41,208 nt of DNA from Blastocatellia bacterium. GTDB taxonomy: Bacteria > Acidobacteriota > Blastocatellia > Chloracidobacteriales > Chloracidobacteriaceae. The first letter of the stretch is position 1. Each line of letters starts with the position of its first letter. The notes under the pieces are model-generated. The model searched no databases. It saw only the letters and a program-made list of their open reading frames with translations, and was not told the DNA's origin. The stretch lies in the NCBI GenBank assembly GCA_019695185.1, contig JAIBAN010000072.1, positions 1 to 41,208 of the forward strand, read 5' to 3'. The position numbers and the translations under genes were made by a program. Positions 16,601 to 26,126 of the stretch are shown one piece after another.

Positions 16601-19600
16601 TGCCGTTCGACTTTCTTGTCAGGTCGGAACTCAAAACGCCGGTTGCGCATCGCGTCATAGCGATAGACCACCACCTGGTTCCCGTAACTGGCCTGCACCA
16701 GTGCCCCCAACTCATCATATTCATAGGAAAAGAGATAATCGTAAGGGTCGCGGACGGTTTTGACCCGCCCTTCTCCGTCATAGCTGTACTGTGTTCGCCG
16801 CCCCAACCCATCACGCGCCTCAAGCCGCCGGTCGAGATCGTCATAGCCAAAACTCTGGCTCAAATGGCCGTTCGTCACCGCCAGCACATTGCCAAACTCG
16901 TCGTAATCGGCCTGTACCGTGCTCGCTTGCAGGGTCCCCACTCCCCTGGTCGTGATGCGGCGGCGGTCCCCGTTGTCATAGCTGAAGGTTGTAATGTTGA
17001 GCGCGGCGTCCACCGTCCGCGTCAGGTTGGAATGGGCGTCATACTGATTTTGCGCCGCCAGAATCTCCCGATTGTCCGTTCCTCGGACGGTCAGGGTGGC
17101 GAGCCGACCCAACGCGTCCAGTTGCCGGATTTGTTTCACACCCGCCTTGTCCGTCACGGTCACCTTGTTCTGGTTGTCGGTATAGACCGTCCGCACCGAC
17201 TTGCCCAGCGGGTCCGTGACCTGGGTCAACCGGTTCGCCCCGTCATAGCTGTAGCTCGTGAAATCCGCCTGGGAGATACCCACATACCAGTCGCTTTCGC
17301 TGCGCCGGTTGACTCCGTCCCAGGTGATGGTCCGTTTGCGTTCGACACTCAGTCCGACTCCGTCCACAATCCGGGTGACCCGCCCCACCTTGTCAAATTC
17401 CTGCCGCACCGGGCGTCCATTGGCATCCGTGGTTGTGCTGCTGCCCGGACTTATGTCGTCATAGACTGTGTTCGACAACCTCAACTGCCCCGGTGCCGGA
17501 TCCGTCTGGCAACTCAAACCGGTGGTAATGCTTTGCTCCAGGGTCGTTTGCCGAGGTCGCCCCAGATTGTCATAGGTGAAATTCGTGCGGATGCCGGTCC
17601 GGTCCGTATGCCCCGTCCGCAGCCCTTCCCCGTCATAATCGAATTGCTCGGAAATCCCGGTGGGATAGGTGACAATCCGAACTTGATTGTTCGAGTTGTA
17701 GGTCAAGCTCGTGACATGCCCGCTGCCCCCGCCGGTTGCCCGTTGCAGGCCGGAGGCATCCTGGGTGACCTGAATCCGGTTCCCCCGGTCATCGTACTGG
17801 TTGCTGGTGGTCAGATTCAGCTTGCCGTTGCCTTCATCCAACACAACTTTCGCCACCCGTTCAAACCCATCCAGTTGCATGACATGGCGGATATTTTTGG
17901 CATCCGTTTCCGTCACCCGATGGGCCGTATCGTCATAAACCCAGGTGCTGGTGTAGGTGGCCCCCATTCCTCCGGGCGGGGCCGGCACCGTCACCACCTG
18001 CCGGGTTTTGCGGCTCAGGCCATCATACTCGCAGACCGTCACCAGCCCGCTGGTCAGATTACGGATGGTGGTCGGCGTCGGGGTGGCAATCCCCAGCATG
18101 TACTCATATTGGACGCTGCGCCCGGCTCCGTCCGTCACGTTGGTGACCCGTGAAAGGCCATCATAACTGTAGGATGTGACTGCGTCGTTGGCATCGGTGT
18201 AGCGCAACAGGTTGCCCACGCCATCATAGAGGTATTGTTCTTTGAAGGGTTGGAGCGGCCAGATTTTGCGTTTGAGATGATAGAGGCCGTCATAGACGAA
18301 CGTCGTCACGTTGCCCCGGACATCCGTCTCGGTCAGTTTGTTCCCGGCGTTGTCATAGGTCATGTGGCTGACCATGCCGGTGCCGTTGTTTGGCCCGCCA
18401 AATGGCCCCTGGACCCGTACCTGATAGGGCCGATTGAGTCCGTCAAAACTGATGAACCGTTCCACTCCGCGCCGGTCCTTGACATACGTCTGATTGGAAT
18501 TGTTGTCATAGCCAAACAAGGTGACAAAGGTATCCCCGGCACCGCTCTGGGTGATGCTCGTCACCCGGTCCATCGTGTCCAGCCCGTAACTGGACTGGAT
18601 GCCGCCCTCGGTTCTGGTCCGAATTTGCCCGCCCGCATAGTAGGTCAGATTGGTCGTGGCAGAAGCCGAGGTCCCGCTGCTGTTGGGGTTGACATCGCTG
18701 GAGGTGATGAGCATCACCTGATCAAACTCGTCATAACCATAGGCCGTGTTCAATCCGGTGCTGACCTGGGCCAAGAGCATCCGGCTGCGGTCGTCATATT
18801 CGTGGGTGGTGGTGATAAAGGAATTCGCTCCCACCTGCTGCCGGATGGTCGTCGGATTGCCGTACTGCCCGCCCGGTCCATTGTACTCATAGGTCGTGAC
18901 AAAATTCCGCTGGTCCGTTTTTTGTCGTAAGGTTCCATCCGGGTTGTAGAGATAGGTCGTCCGATTGAAGGCCGGGTCCCGCACGGACATCAAATTTCCA
19001 TTGGTGGAATCAATTTCATAAAGCCAGGTTCCCACCGGATCGGTTTTGCTCGTCAGTCGGCTGAAATCCGGGTCATAACTGTAGGTTGTGACGACATGGG
19101 TGATTTGCCCGGTGTCCGGGTCTGTGGCTGCGATGTCTTCGCTCGTCAGGTTATGGTTGGTGTCATACCCAAAGACGGTCCGCCGCCCGTTGCCGTCCAC
19201 TTCGGCCACTTTATCAACTCCGCTCCATTCAAGGGTCGTCGTCACCCCCTGGGGCTGGCGGATTTCCCTGGTTTCCCCGTTTTGTCCAATCACATAGGCG
19301 GTCTGGTTGTTATTGCCGTCCTGGATGATGGTGAGGTGAGTGCCAATATACGGGCCTGGTGTGGCAAACTGGCTGAAATCAAAGGTCACTCCGATGGTTG
19401 CCGCCGGCTCGTTAATCCGTTTGACGCGCTGAAGCTTGTCCCCCACCATCAGCACCGTGCAATTGCCCTGGAAAAAATTGCAGCCGGGCGGGGTCAGACC
19501 TTCGCCCGGAATGATGTCGGAATCCTGATAGTAATCGTAACTGGTGGTAAAACCGTTGGGGTTGGTAATCCGGGTCAGGCGATGGATGACCCGTGGGTCG

Positions 19601-22600
19601 GGGCCGATGCTGTAATCATACTGCCAGATGCGGGTGCTGCGCTCCACTTTCCGGAGATTCCCGTTGGCATCGTAGCTGTAGCGCACGCCCAGGCCGCCCG
19701 GACCGTCCACATACGCGACCCGTTGAAATCCGCCCGCCTGCGCATACGAGAACGTCAGACGGCGGTTGCTGGCGTCCACCACGGCTTTCAATTTGCGCTC
19801 GCCGTCATATTCAAACGTGAGCCGATTGCCGTTGGGGTCCTCGATAAAGAGCAGGTTGGCCGGCGAGGTGGGAAATTCCCTGGCCATCGGATTCATCACT
19901 ATCGGGGGGCCGTAGTGATACTCGATGCCGGTCTTGGTCCGATAGACGTACCCGCCGCTTTCCGGAGTCAGCGTGCCGGTAAAACCTTCCAGCGGCGTTG
20001 GAGAGCCATTGCGGAAGCGGACCCCCTGCCCTTCCCCGCCGATAATCAGCAGGTCAACGCAGGTGCCCAGATTCAACGCAATCAGCCGTGAGTGGTAATT
20101 GTCGCTCCAACCGGCCCCAAAGGGACTGGACGTGACGATGCCGGAGTTGGAATAGGTGCGGGAGAGTTCCAGCGACAGGCCCTTGCCTGGAATCCGGAAA
20201 TCCGTCACCGAATGCACCAGATGGCCGTCCGCCAGATCCACCCCGTTGACGAACGTATGCCCCAGGGGCAGTGACCGGTTGCTGATGGAGGTGACTTCCA
20301 ACTGGCCGGTGACCGACTCGCTTTCCCCGTTGGCTGCGGCGGTGATCACAAACGGGTAGGTGCTGGGCATGAGGGTCGGCGGGGCCAGGAAAAAATCTCC
20401 TGCCGGATGGTCGGCTTCGTGATAGACCATCACTTCCCCCAGGATGCGCACCCCAATCGTGAGATGGGCAGGAACCCGCAGTCGCACATAAAAATCCTGG
20501 GCCATGGTGCAGGAGCCGCCTGAATCCGTCTCAGTCCGGACGGTAACCTCGGAGCGGTAATCCTGGATGATCTTCCCTGTATCCACAAACAGCCCTTTGC
20601 GGGCAGCCACAATGTCATCAATGTTATCTTCCGGAGTAAAATCAAGTTTGTAGACCACCACCGCCTCGTAATCAGCCAGGGCGCTGACATTCACTTTTTG
20701 ACCGCTCGGCCAAAATCCCTGGCAAGGTTCTCCCTGATGGCACGGCCCGATGATCTGGATGATTTGGCCCCCTTTCCGGATTTGAAATTCAACTGACTTA
20801 ACAGGTGGGGAAAAGGTATCCAGGTCAAATACCGCGCTCAGTTGAGCATCCGCCAGGGTGGTGACAAAACCTTGCGGGTCCACCGCGCTGATTGGAACCG
20901 GATAGGGCATAACCGTCAGCTCGGCATTCGGAACAAGATAGATGGTCCGGGTTTCTTCCTGACAGCCAGCCGCAAACTTGAATTTGGTGGTTTGCTGGAG
21001 CAGGTTGAGCGGAATTTCCGCAACCATATTTTCCGGGATGTCCTCATCAAATATAATCTGCCCTGTCTCAACCTCGGTGACTTTGACATGGCCTCCTCCC
21101 TGCTTGAAACTTAAGGCCAGGGAAACTGGATGGGTGTTGAGCACCACCACCTTTTCCCCATTGGCCGGCAGCGGATCGTAATCGGAAAGGACCCGGACTT
21201 GCAGTCCGTTATTGATGTGAACGGAGGCGGAGGCTTGTGCCGGACGCCCGCCGCCGCCAGGAGCCGGGTCACAGCGAACCCCAGGCGGAGCCGTCTCCAG
21301 TTTTGCGGTAATCAGGGTACTGGCACAATCCTCCTGGCTGGGAGTATTGGCGGCAGCCGTCACCAATCCCGTCGCGGTGACGGACGCGACTTCAGGCAGG
21401 GTGCTGGAAAACGAACAGAGGCTGGTGACATCCAGTTCCACTCCATCAGTGAGCAGGGCATAGACTCTGGCTTGCACCTCTTTCCCAACTTCCAGTTGCA
21501 TGGGGTTGGGTTCCATCCGCAGGCTAAAAATGGTGGGAGCATTCGGCGGCGGCGGCGAATTGGCCCCGCACGGCGGGGCGAAATAATGCCAACTGAAGCG
21601 ACTCAAGCCAAACTTCAGACCAGGGAAATTGGGATCGTTGTCCGGAATAATCTGCAATCCGTCCGGGCTAGGCGTGCCGGTGCCGAAAATCCGGAAGGTG
21701 CCCAGGTCATGGTCTTCGCCCCAAAACACAACCGGCTGGTTGGCCGGAACGTGGGAAAGATTGGGATAGAACACCTGAACCGGTTTGCTGGCCACCGCAC
21801 CGCCGGGCTGAATGGTGTAAATCTGGGGAATCAGACTGATGTCAAGCCCTTCCGGATAGGGCATCGGCATTTTGTTACTAGGCAGCGGGGTGATGGAAAT
21901 CTGCGGGACAGGGCTGCCGTCCTGGTTGATGAGAGTCGTATGCGCCGGAATCACCACTTTCATGTTCGGGATGCGGGGCGTCGTGATGATCTGGTCCTGC
22001 GCGGCGTTTTGGATAATCGGAACATTGTTGGCCGTGTCAATTTTGGGCAAATAAATGGTCCAGCCGACTTTATTGCCGGTATAAGGCACCACATCCACAC
22101 CCAGCGGAATCACGGGAAAGGTGGTGCTGGCCGTATCCGCCGTATGGCCGTCAATTGTGATAATCTGGTGCGTGACCGGGGGAATCCCATTCAGGGTAAA
22201 GCGTCCTTGGGCGTCGGTCCGAACCTGGATTGAGGGGTTGGAAACTGGACTGACGGTCACATTCGGAATCGGTACGCTGTTGGCTTCCGCCGTCATGACG
22301 ACCCCGGACAGGTTGGTTGAGCTGCCGGCCCCACCAATCACCAGGGTGACGGGAGTCCGCCGCCGCACCACGGTTTCGCCAGGAACGTCCAGATTGCCAT
22401 CCACCAAAAAGGTAAAACGACCGGAGGGAATCCCGGTGGCGGCCTGGAGCGTCAGCGTGGTGCGTCCGCCAGGCAGAATGGTACGGTTTTGGATGGTGTC
22501 GTTCAGCCCTTTCGGCAGATTGGACACACTCAGTTGAATGGGACTCTGGTACCCGGCTATGGTGCGGGCCTCAATCGTGAAGACCACTTTGCCGCCCGGC

Positions 22601-23850
22601 TTGAGAACCGGAGCTTCCGGAGCCACGAGCAGTAAATAATCCGGCGTTTCATCCCGCCGTACCTCCAAGGTGACCGGTATGCTGTGGCTGATGGTTTGGC
22701 CTTTGCTGACGGCAGTCCCCGCCACCATAAAGGAATAAGCTCTCTGCGGCAGGTCGGAAGGGACTTGCAGCCGCAGTTCGGTTCCCTGCCCTGCCTGGGC
22801 GTCAGGAGCGACAAAACCGGCTTTCACGCCAGCCGGCAGCCCGCTGGTGGAAAAGGTGATTTTCTCCTGGAAACCGCCGGCACTGGTGGTCAGGACTTTG
22901 AGGCTGCCGACCTGTCCCGGCGCAATCCGGATGGTCGTGGGAATCACCGTTAAACCGAAATCCTCCTGTCGGTGAATCTCCAGCATCAGGGAAAGCGAAT
23001 GAGCCACTGGTTGCCCATTGATGGCGGCGGTGCCGGTCACGGTGAGCGGGTAGGTTTGCGGAGCCAGCGCCAGTGAGGTGGTGACCGTGAATCTGACCGC
23101 GCCTCCGGTTGCCACCGAAGCCGGGGTAAAGACGGCGGTGCTGCCGGGCGGCAAACCTGAACTGGAAAAGGTCAGAGGGCCGGTAAAACCGCTCACTCCG
23201 GCGCTCGTGATGGTATAACTGGCTGTCTGACCGGCCAAAATTGAAACAGCCGTTGGGTTGGCGCTCAGGTTGAAATCCTGAGTCCCGCCCCGGACCACCA
23301 GCCCCAGAGAGAGGGTTTCGGCCACCTGGGTTCCGTCCACCACGGTGCTGCCCACCACCTCAAACCGATAGGTGCCGGGAGCCGTTCCAGCCCCTGCTGT
23401 GACCGTCAGGCGGCTGGTGCCGGTATTGGTTACCAGTGTCGTCGGAAGAAAGGAAGCCGTCACACCAATGGGCAACCCCTGGGTTTTGAGGTCAAGTTTG
23501 TAGGTGACCTTGGTATTGGAGCGGGCCGCCAGGGTAAATCCGGCACTCTGGCCTGGCTCCACCGTCACGCCGGCCACATCGCTGGAGAGGGAAAAGAATC
23601 CTTCCTGCCGGTGCAACAGACCCCGCAATGCCTCAACGGAATGGGTCACCCCGGTCAAATCCGCCAGCGGAGCGGATGGGACAGCACCCTCCGAATGCGG
23701 GGCGAGCGTTTTTCCGAACTTCTCCCCCGGTCCATGGGAAGACACAACCGCCGCCTGAAAGGCCACCAGCCCCGCACAGAGCGTCAGGACTGCCAGTGAA
23801 CGAGAAAAAGTACGACTGAGGGAACGAAACCGGGGGAAAAGGATACCCAT
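13687..23850 (-). CDS. Giant Rhs/YD-repeat polymorphic toxin with cysteine-peptidase-like C-terminal tip
   Basis: 3,387 residues from the ATG at 23848-23850 (GGAG 6 nt upstream). In order: signal peptide (LAVLTLCAGLVAFQA); four Ig-like repeats of about 100 residues (to about 510); a carboxypeptidase-regulatory-like domain (LSGVVMTAEANSVPIPNVTV...); a BIG_2-like domain near 785-880; an Rhs/DUF6531-type entry (GHTFVNGVDLADGHLVHSVTDF, about 1180); dozens of YD repeats (GxxTxYxYDxxGR) to about 2850; then the Rhs core RFDEETGMYSMGNGTRFYDP...SNPIEFKDPSG ending near 2950. The variable tip of about 435 residues ends in a papain/C39-like domain: DTCVPTSCRTV (C near 3255), KQHAVVVDG (H near 3341), VRDP (D near 3361). 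The YD cage normally encloses the toxin and is cut at the core. The tip is AT-richer than the core, a sign of exchange. The N-terminal secretion signal points to general export rather than T6SS loading (inference). Confidence 0.9.
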   Translation of the reverse strand: MGILFPRFRSLSRTFSRSLAVLTLCAGLVAFQAAVVSSHGPGEKFGKTLAPHSEGAVPSAPLADLTGVTHSVEALRGLLHRQEGFFSLSSDVAGVTVEPGQSAGFTLAARSNTKVTYKLDLKTQGLPIGVTASFLPTTLVTNTGTSRLTVTAGAGTAPGTYRFEVVGSTVVDGTQVAETLSLGLVVRGGTQDFNLSANPTAVSILAGQTASYTITSAGVSGFTGPLTFSSSGLPPGSTAVFTPASVATGGAVRFTVTTSLALAPQTYPLTVTGTAAINGQPVAHSLSLMLEIHRQEDFGLTVIPTTIRIAPGQVGSLKVLTTSAGGFQEKITFSTSGLPAGVKAGFVAPDAQAGQGTELRLQVPSDLPQRAYSFMVAGTAVSKGQTISHSIPVTLEVRRDETPDYLLLVAPEAPVLKPGGKVVFTIEARTIAGYQSPIQLSVSNLPKGLNDTIQNRTILPGGRTTLTLQAATGIPSGRFTFLVDGNLDVPGETVVRRRTPVTLVIGGAGSSTNLSGVVMTAEANSVPIPNVTVSPVSNPSIQVRTDAQGRFTLNGIPPVTHQIITIDGHTADTASTTFPVIPLGVDVVPYTGNKVGWTIYLPKIDTANNVPIIQNAAQDQIITTPRIPNMKVVIPAHTTLINQDGSPVPQISITPLPSNKMPMPYPEGLDISLIPQIYTIQPGGAVASKPVQVFYPNLSHVPANQPVVFWGEDHDLGTFRIFGTGTPSPDGLQIIPDNDPNFPGLKFGLSRFSWHYFAPPCGANSPPPPNAPTIFSLRMEPNPMQLEVGKEVQARVYALLTDGVELDVTSLCSFSSTLPEVASVTATGLVTAAANTPSQEDCASTLITAKLETAPPGVRCDPAPGGGGRPAQASASVHINNGLQVRVLSDYDPLPANGEKVVVLNTHPVSLALSFKQGGGHVKVTEVETGQIIFDEDIPENMVAEIPLNLLQQTTKFKFAAGCQEETRTIYLVPNAELTVMPYPVPISAVDPQGFVTTLADAQLSAVFDLDTFSPPVKSVEFQIRKGGQIIQIIGPCHQGEPCQGFWPSGQKVNVSALADYEAVVVYKLDFTPEDNIDDIVAARKGLFVDTGKIIQDYRSEVTVRTETDSGGSCTMAQDFYVRLRVPAHLTIGVRILGEVMVYHEADHPAGDFFLAPPTLMPSTYPFVITAAANGESESVTGQLEVTSISNRSLPLGHTFVNGVDLADGHLVHSVTDFRIPGKGLSLELSRTYSNSGIVTSSPFGAGWSDNYHSRLIALNLGTCVDLLIIGGEGQGVRFRNGSPTPLEGFTGTLTPESGGYVYRTKTGIEYHYGPPIVMNPMAREFPTSPANLLFIEDPNGNRLTFEYDGERKLKAVVDASNRRLTFSYAQAGGFQRVAYVDGPGGLGVRYSYDANGNLRKVERSTRIWQYDYSIGPDPRVIHRLTRITNPNGFTTSYDYYQDSDIIPGEGLTPPGCNFFQGNCTVLMVGDKLQRVKRINEPAATIGVTFDFSQFATPGPYIGTHLTIIQDGNNNQTAYVIGQNGETREIRQPQGVTTTLEWSGVDKVAEVDGNGRRTVFGYDTNHNLTSEDIAATDPDTGQITHVVTTYSYDPDFSRLTSKTDPVGTWLYEIDSTNGNLMSVRDPAFNRTTYLYNPDGTLRQKTDQRNFVTTYEYNGPGGQYGNPTTIRQQVGANSFITTTHEYDDRSRMLLAQVSTGLNTAYGYDEFDQVMLITSSDVNPNSSGTSASATTNLTYYAGGQIRTRTEGGIQSSYGLDTMDRVTSITQSGAGDTFVTLFGYDNNSNQTYVKDRRGVERFISFDGLNRPYQVRVQGPFGGPNNGTGMVSHMTYDNAGNKLTETDVRGNVTTFVYDGLYHLKRKIWPLQPFKEQYLYDGVGNLLRYTDANDAVTSYSYDGLSRVTNVTDGAGRSVQYEYMLGIATPTPTTIRNLTSGLVTVCEYDGLSRKTRQVVTVPAPPGGMGATYTSTWVYDDTAHRVTETDAKNIRHVMQLDGFERVAKVVLDEGNGKLNLTTSNQYDDRGNRIQVTQDASGLQRATGGGSGHVTSLTYNSNNQVRIVTYPTGISEQFDYDGEGLRTGHTDRTGIRTNFTYDNLGRPRQTTLEQSITTGLSCQTDPAPGQLRLSNTVYDDISPGSSTTTDANGRPVRQEFDKVGRVTRIVDGVGLSVERKRTITWDGVNRRSESDWYVGISQADFTSYSYDGANRLTQVTDPLGKSVRTVYTDNQNKVTVTDKAGVKQIRQLDALGRLATLTVRGTDNREILAAQNQYDAHSNLTRTVDAALNITTFSYDNGDRRRITTRGVGTLQASTVQADYDEFGNVLAVTNGHLSQSFGYDDLDRRLEARDGLGRRTQYSYDGEGRVKTVRDPYDYLFSYEYDELGALVQASYGNQVVVYRYDAMRNRRFEFRPDKKVERQYNILGQLRRYQEFAQEVCNSGGGNRVEPKQSSPLFTEDYERNVNGSVTRLTNSGGQEITFDYDALQQQILKRYPAVADQGFGPVVREFAYDYSPSNQLRTVTEQRVDGSSFTHSRTFDAFDRVASETDRFGKQVQFDYFDTGLRRKVTDPVGNDINYTYDPLNRLQTVTSPYGGASYQYFADDLVQQITVQAGGQTKATCGYNYDNAGRVTDVHNQTAGGQTLSRYQVAYQETPKVITLTETQNGQSEVQTFSFGTNNRLTRAQYSNYAVDYTYTDYTGQRQTETATGAVTYNRTYSYDPRGRLERVFESNTLTTTTLGYDADGNVTSKAVEVNGGAAQTTQFTYDIRDTLRKVVNPAGQTVGLYEYDYAGRRIRQEAGGQVTKTTYDGDGILAEWDNALAPQANFVWGNGDMLCRSEAGPTRTNLSYLWNNLGSTANVLNTDTNIVVQSLRYDAWGQLRGNQPLAGSANRHTFTQQRFDEETGMYSMGNGTRFYDPALGAFMAPDQLQNAADPRTLSPYSYAFSNPIEFKDPSGLAAQNPQNPSRVPDFVDLEPSRQRAEETSGESVTVRLLGQDDDYLQPTYTKGSKGLVLQEGNDPQPRPSNHRPTNTSGYRPLLNRPTSGLPQPTAGAAPRYRGNDNYIPEKPTGIKWLDDLNARLNGYLDFLETHSYGIVSRARARGFINGFEDAERSFLTSLVNGVTHPLDTFIINPLNRIGQNYYDAYFILNDPGDFLNALVEGGRALPSQDLNYRLGYVAGEQAGNYVITTAAVGSVVRPFAGGGGFTTIFSDGVPATTVPQGANNFYQGPDQPAFSNTLPYNPEEFGRLVFGQSTADTCVPTSCRTVVNNPNLPESVFRQGFEYQSGYKPGDGYDITMAPTVLGRVGVEAELVKQGFTPQQMAIATVEKPAIVGIATENTGFKQHAVVVDGVLPSGVLVRDPLPVSTGSAYKVPLNDFQKAMTGAAVILKR

Positions 23851-23876
23851 AAAAAACTCCACTGCTTGTCTTTGTG

Positions 23877-23957
23877 ATCCACGAAGGACGCGAAGAAACG
23901 CCAGGAAAGAAATTGATCTCTGGGTTTGCTTCGTGTTGCTTCGTGTCCTGCGTGGAT
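23877..23957. repeat. 19-bp imperfect inverted repeat upstream of the Rhs gene
   Basis: ATCCACGAAGGACGCGAAG (23877-23895) and CTTCGTGTCCTGCGTGGAT (23939-23957) are inverted copies matching at 17 of 19 positions, with a further TTCGTG copy inside. Sequences of the type CACGAAGGACACGAAG are common dispersed repeats in many environmental genomes (recollection). It sits between the oxidoreductase stop and the Rhs start. Confidence 0.6.
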
Positions 23958-23965
23958 GACTCTGC

Positions 23966-25270
23966 TTACTTTTGGACTAACTGCAAACTCTTGAGAAACT
24001 CGACCACCGCCCGCTGGTCGCGGTCCGAAAACGCCTGGTAGGCTTTGCGGGATAGCTCGGCTTCGCCTCCATGCAGGACAATTGCATCGTGCAACGTGGT
24101 GGCCCGCCCGTCGTGGAGCCAGGGAGCCGTGCTGCCCACACCCCAAAGCGGCACGGTGATAAACACCGAAGGAGCCACGCCGGTCTGGACGTTGGCTTCC
24201 GCCAGTTCCGGCCCCATCTCATGCCGTTTCAAATCCGCGTAGAGCGCCACCGTTGCCGTCCCGTCGGCATTCCGGGCCAGCCGTGGCTCTTTGGCCTGGG
24301 TCGTCAAATCCAGGGTCAACTCCTTGCCGGTGTTGACGCGTGGATTGGGCAGGCGGAAAACCGGGCGTTTGAGCGTTAGGGTCGGGATATGACAGGTGGT
24401 GCAGGCGGCCTGGGCAAAAAGGGCTTCACCCCGGCGCACCAACTCGGCCTGTTTCGGGTCGGCGGGCATGACCTGGACCGGGGTGGGCAGCAGCGCCTGC
24501 CACGCCGTCTCGGCGGTGATGTCCCCCACCGTCAGCTCATTGACGACACCGTCATCGTCGCCGTCAATAAAATCCCCAATCAGTTCCACTGCCTGCATCC
24601 CGAAATGGAGGTTGTTGGCATTGATGGAGAACTGCCGGATGGTCCGCACAATCCCCTTCCGGCTGAAGGGCTTGATGACGAGATTCAAATCCACTCCAAC
24701 CACTTTCACCTTGTCGGTTGAGCCGTCAGCATGAGCCGTCAGCGACCCGAAGTTCACCCCTTTGGTGGTCAGGGCCACCGTCACGTCCTTCCCGCTGGTT
24801 TTGGCTTCGGCTTTGGCCTGGCGCTCCAGCGCCAGCAATTCCTGGGTCATTTCAATCCCCAGGGATTCCACCGCTCCGGAACCAAACATGTGGTTGGTAT
24901 TGCGCGGGTTGGAAGTGTCAAGCCGGGTGTCATCGAGCGGAGCGGCAAAGACATTGGCGATATTGGGTCCGGCAGCCCCCACAAACGGGCGGAAATGGCA
25001 ATCCGCGCAGGATTGTGTATCCGGGCCAATAATCCGATTGAAATTGCCGTTCCGGGGATTCAGGCCGTCCAGCCGGTTGAACTCAGTCGAGAACAGTTTT
25101 TCCCCGGCTTTGAGCAGTTCAGGGACAGGGATTTTGCCAGCCTCGATGTCTTCCTGGGAAACATGCCGGGCCTGGGGCCGGTCACCGAAATCCTGTGGTG
25201 AGGAGAAAGCCGCCGCCCAGCCGCCCAGGAACAGCATCAATATGCAACACTTAATGTATCGGTGGAGCAT
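23966..25270 (-). CDS. Di-haem oxidoreductase (DHOR / cytochrome c peroxidase-like)
   Basis: 434 residues from the ATG at 25268-25270 (GGAGG 9 nt upstream; earlier starts lack a site). A hydrophobic N-terminus (CCILMLFLGGWAAAF) is a signal peptide, placing the protein in the periplasm. Two haem-c sites are present: CADCH at 88-92 and CTTCH at 290-294. The C-terminal block TVPLWGVGSTAPWLHDGRATTLHDAI...HGGEAELSR...VVEFLKSL matches the di-haem putative peroxidase/thiol-oxidoreductase family (DUF1111 type), and is where distal haem ligands lie. Known relatives move electrons between c-type haems and small substrates; the substrate here is unknown. It is 115 nt upstream of the Rhs gene on the same strand. 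Co-expression is possible, but a functional link is not evident. Confidence 0.85.
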   Translation of the reverse strand: MLHRYIKCCILMLFLGGWAAAFSSPQDFGDRPQARHVSQEDIEAGKIPVPELLKAGEKLFSTEFNRLDGLNPRNGNFNRIIGPDTQSCADCHFRPFVGAAGPNIANVFAAPLDDTRLDTSNPRNTNHMFGSGAVESLGIEMTQELLALERQAKAEAKTSGKDVTVALTTKGVNFGSLTAHADGSTDKVKVVGVDLNLVIKPFSRKGIVRTIRQFSINANNLHFGMQAVELIGDFIDGDDDGVVNELTVGDITAETAWQALLPTPVQVMPADPKQAELVRRGEALFAQAACTTCHIPTLTLKRPVFRLPNPRVNTGKELTLDLTTQAKEPRLARNADGTATVALYADLKRHEMGPELAEANVQTGVAPSVFITVPLWGVGSTAPWLHDGRATTLHDAIVLHGGEAELSRKAYQAFSDRDQRAVVEFLKSLQLVQK

Positions 25271-26126
25271 GAACACGCACCTCCGCATTGAATTCCAAAA
25301 CCAGGGATGAAGAACCAAACCGGACTGAAGGTGGCCTTTGGTGAAAAGGGCGCGGCCCCAGCCCCTGCTGACCCAACCTCTGACAGGCTGCGTCGTGACC
25401 AGGCAAAGAAGATTTCGCAACTGAAAAAACACCAACGGAGAGCCGGAGAAACATGCACCAGCTCCGCTTGGAAGTCAAAGATTGAAACGTTGTCCAGAGA
25501 GCAAAATCAGTGGCCGGTTCTGGCTGCTTCACGCGTGAGAATCCTGGGAATCGGATGCAGCCGGTTTTTTCCGGTCTCTATTTGTTTATTCCCCGCAGAC
25601 CCCAAAAAAGATGTGGTGCCTTCCGGAAAAAATCACTTGGATTTTTGAATAGGCAAAGCATGGCGTGGTTTTTACAAGATGAAAAAAATTTCAGGCTGAG
25701 GTAGCACCGAGGGTGAATACACCTTTGCGTTGGAGTTTGGTAAAGAGAATGTGACTGTTTCAACTATCAGTTTTTTGGATTGAGTGGATTTTAGTCGAAG
25801 ATGGGTTTTCAAGCGATACAACAACACTGCCAAGTCTGAAAGGGAAGTAATGAAAGACAGTTTACAACCGCTGGCTGGATTTGAGGAGATGGACCTTTCT
25901 CAAGAAGGTTTTTGTTCTTCCTGAAATTCTGATTTAGGAAAACCAATCACCTCAGGATGGCTACATCCTAATCGCCAAAAAAATCTGAAATTTGGCTCGT
26001 GCGAAGCACGTCCGATAAAAAAAGGATATTTTTTGGCTGTATAATATGGTTAGTATATGGTTAAGAAAGGATAGGGAGAAAAAACCATACTTATATAGTT
26101 TATTTTCAATAATTTGCAAAATACTT
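25271..26126. other. Non-coding region leading into the replication origin
   Basis: About 860 bases with no supported gene. CGTGC-gaa-GCACG (25998-26010) is a small hairpin. From about 26010 to 26126 the sequence is very AT-rich (TATAATATGG, TTATATAGTTTATTTTC), which suits the unwinding element beside the iterons. Confidence 0.5.

Noticed and set aside
16864..18153. Long plus-strand open frame (429 codons), and similar ones at 19096-20091 and 21130-22233
   Set aside because: Antisense to the Rhs gene; openness comes from the codon bias of the YD and Ig-like repeats, with no domain or ribosome site.
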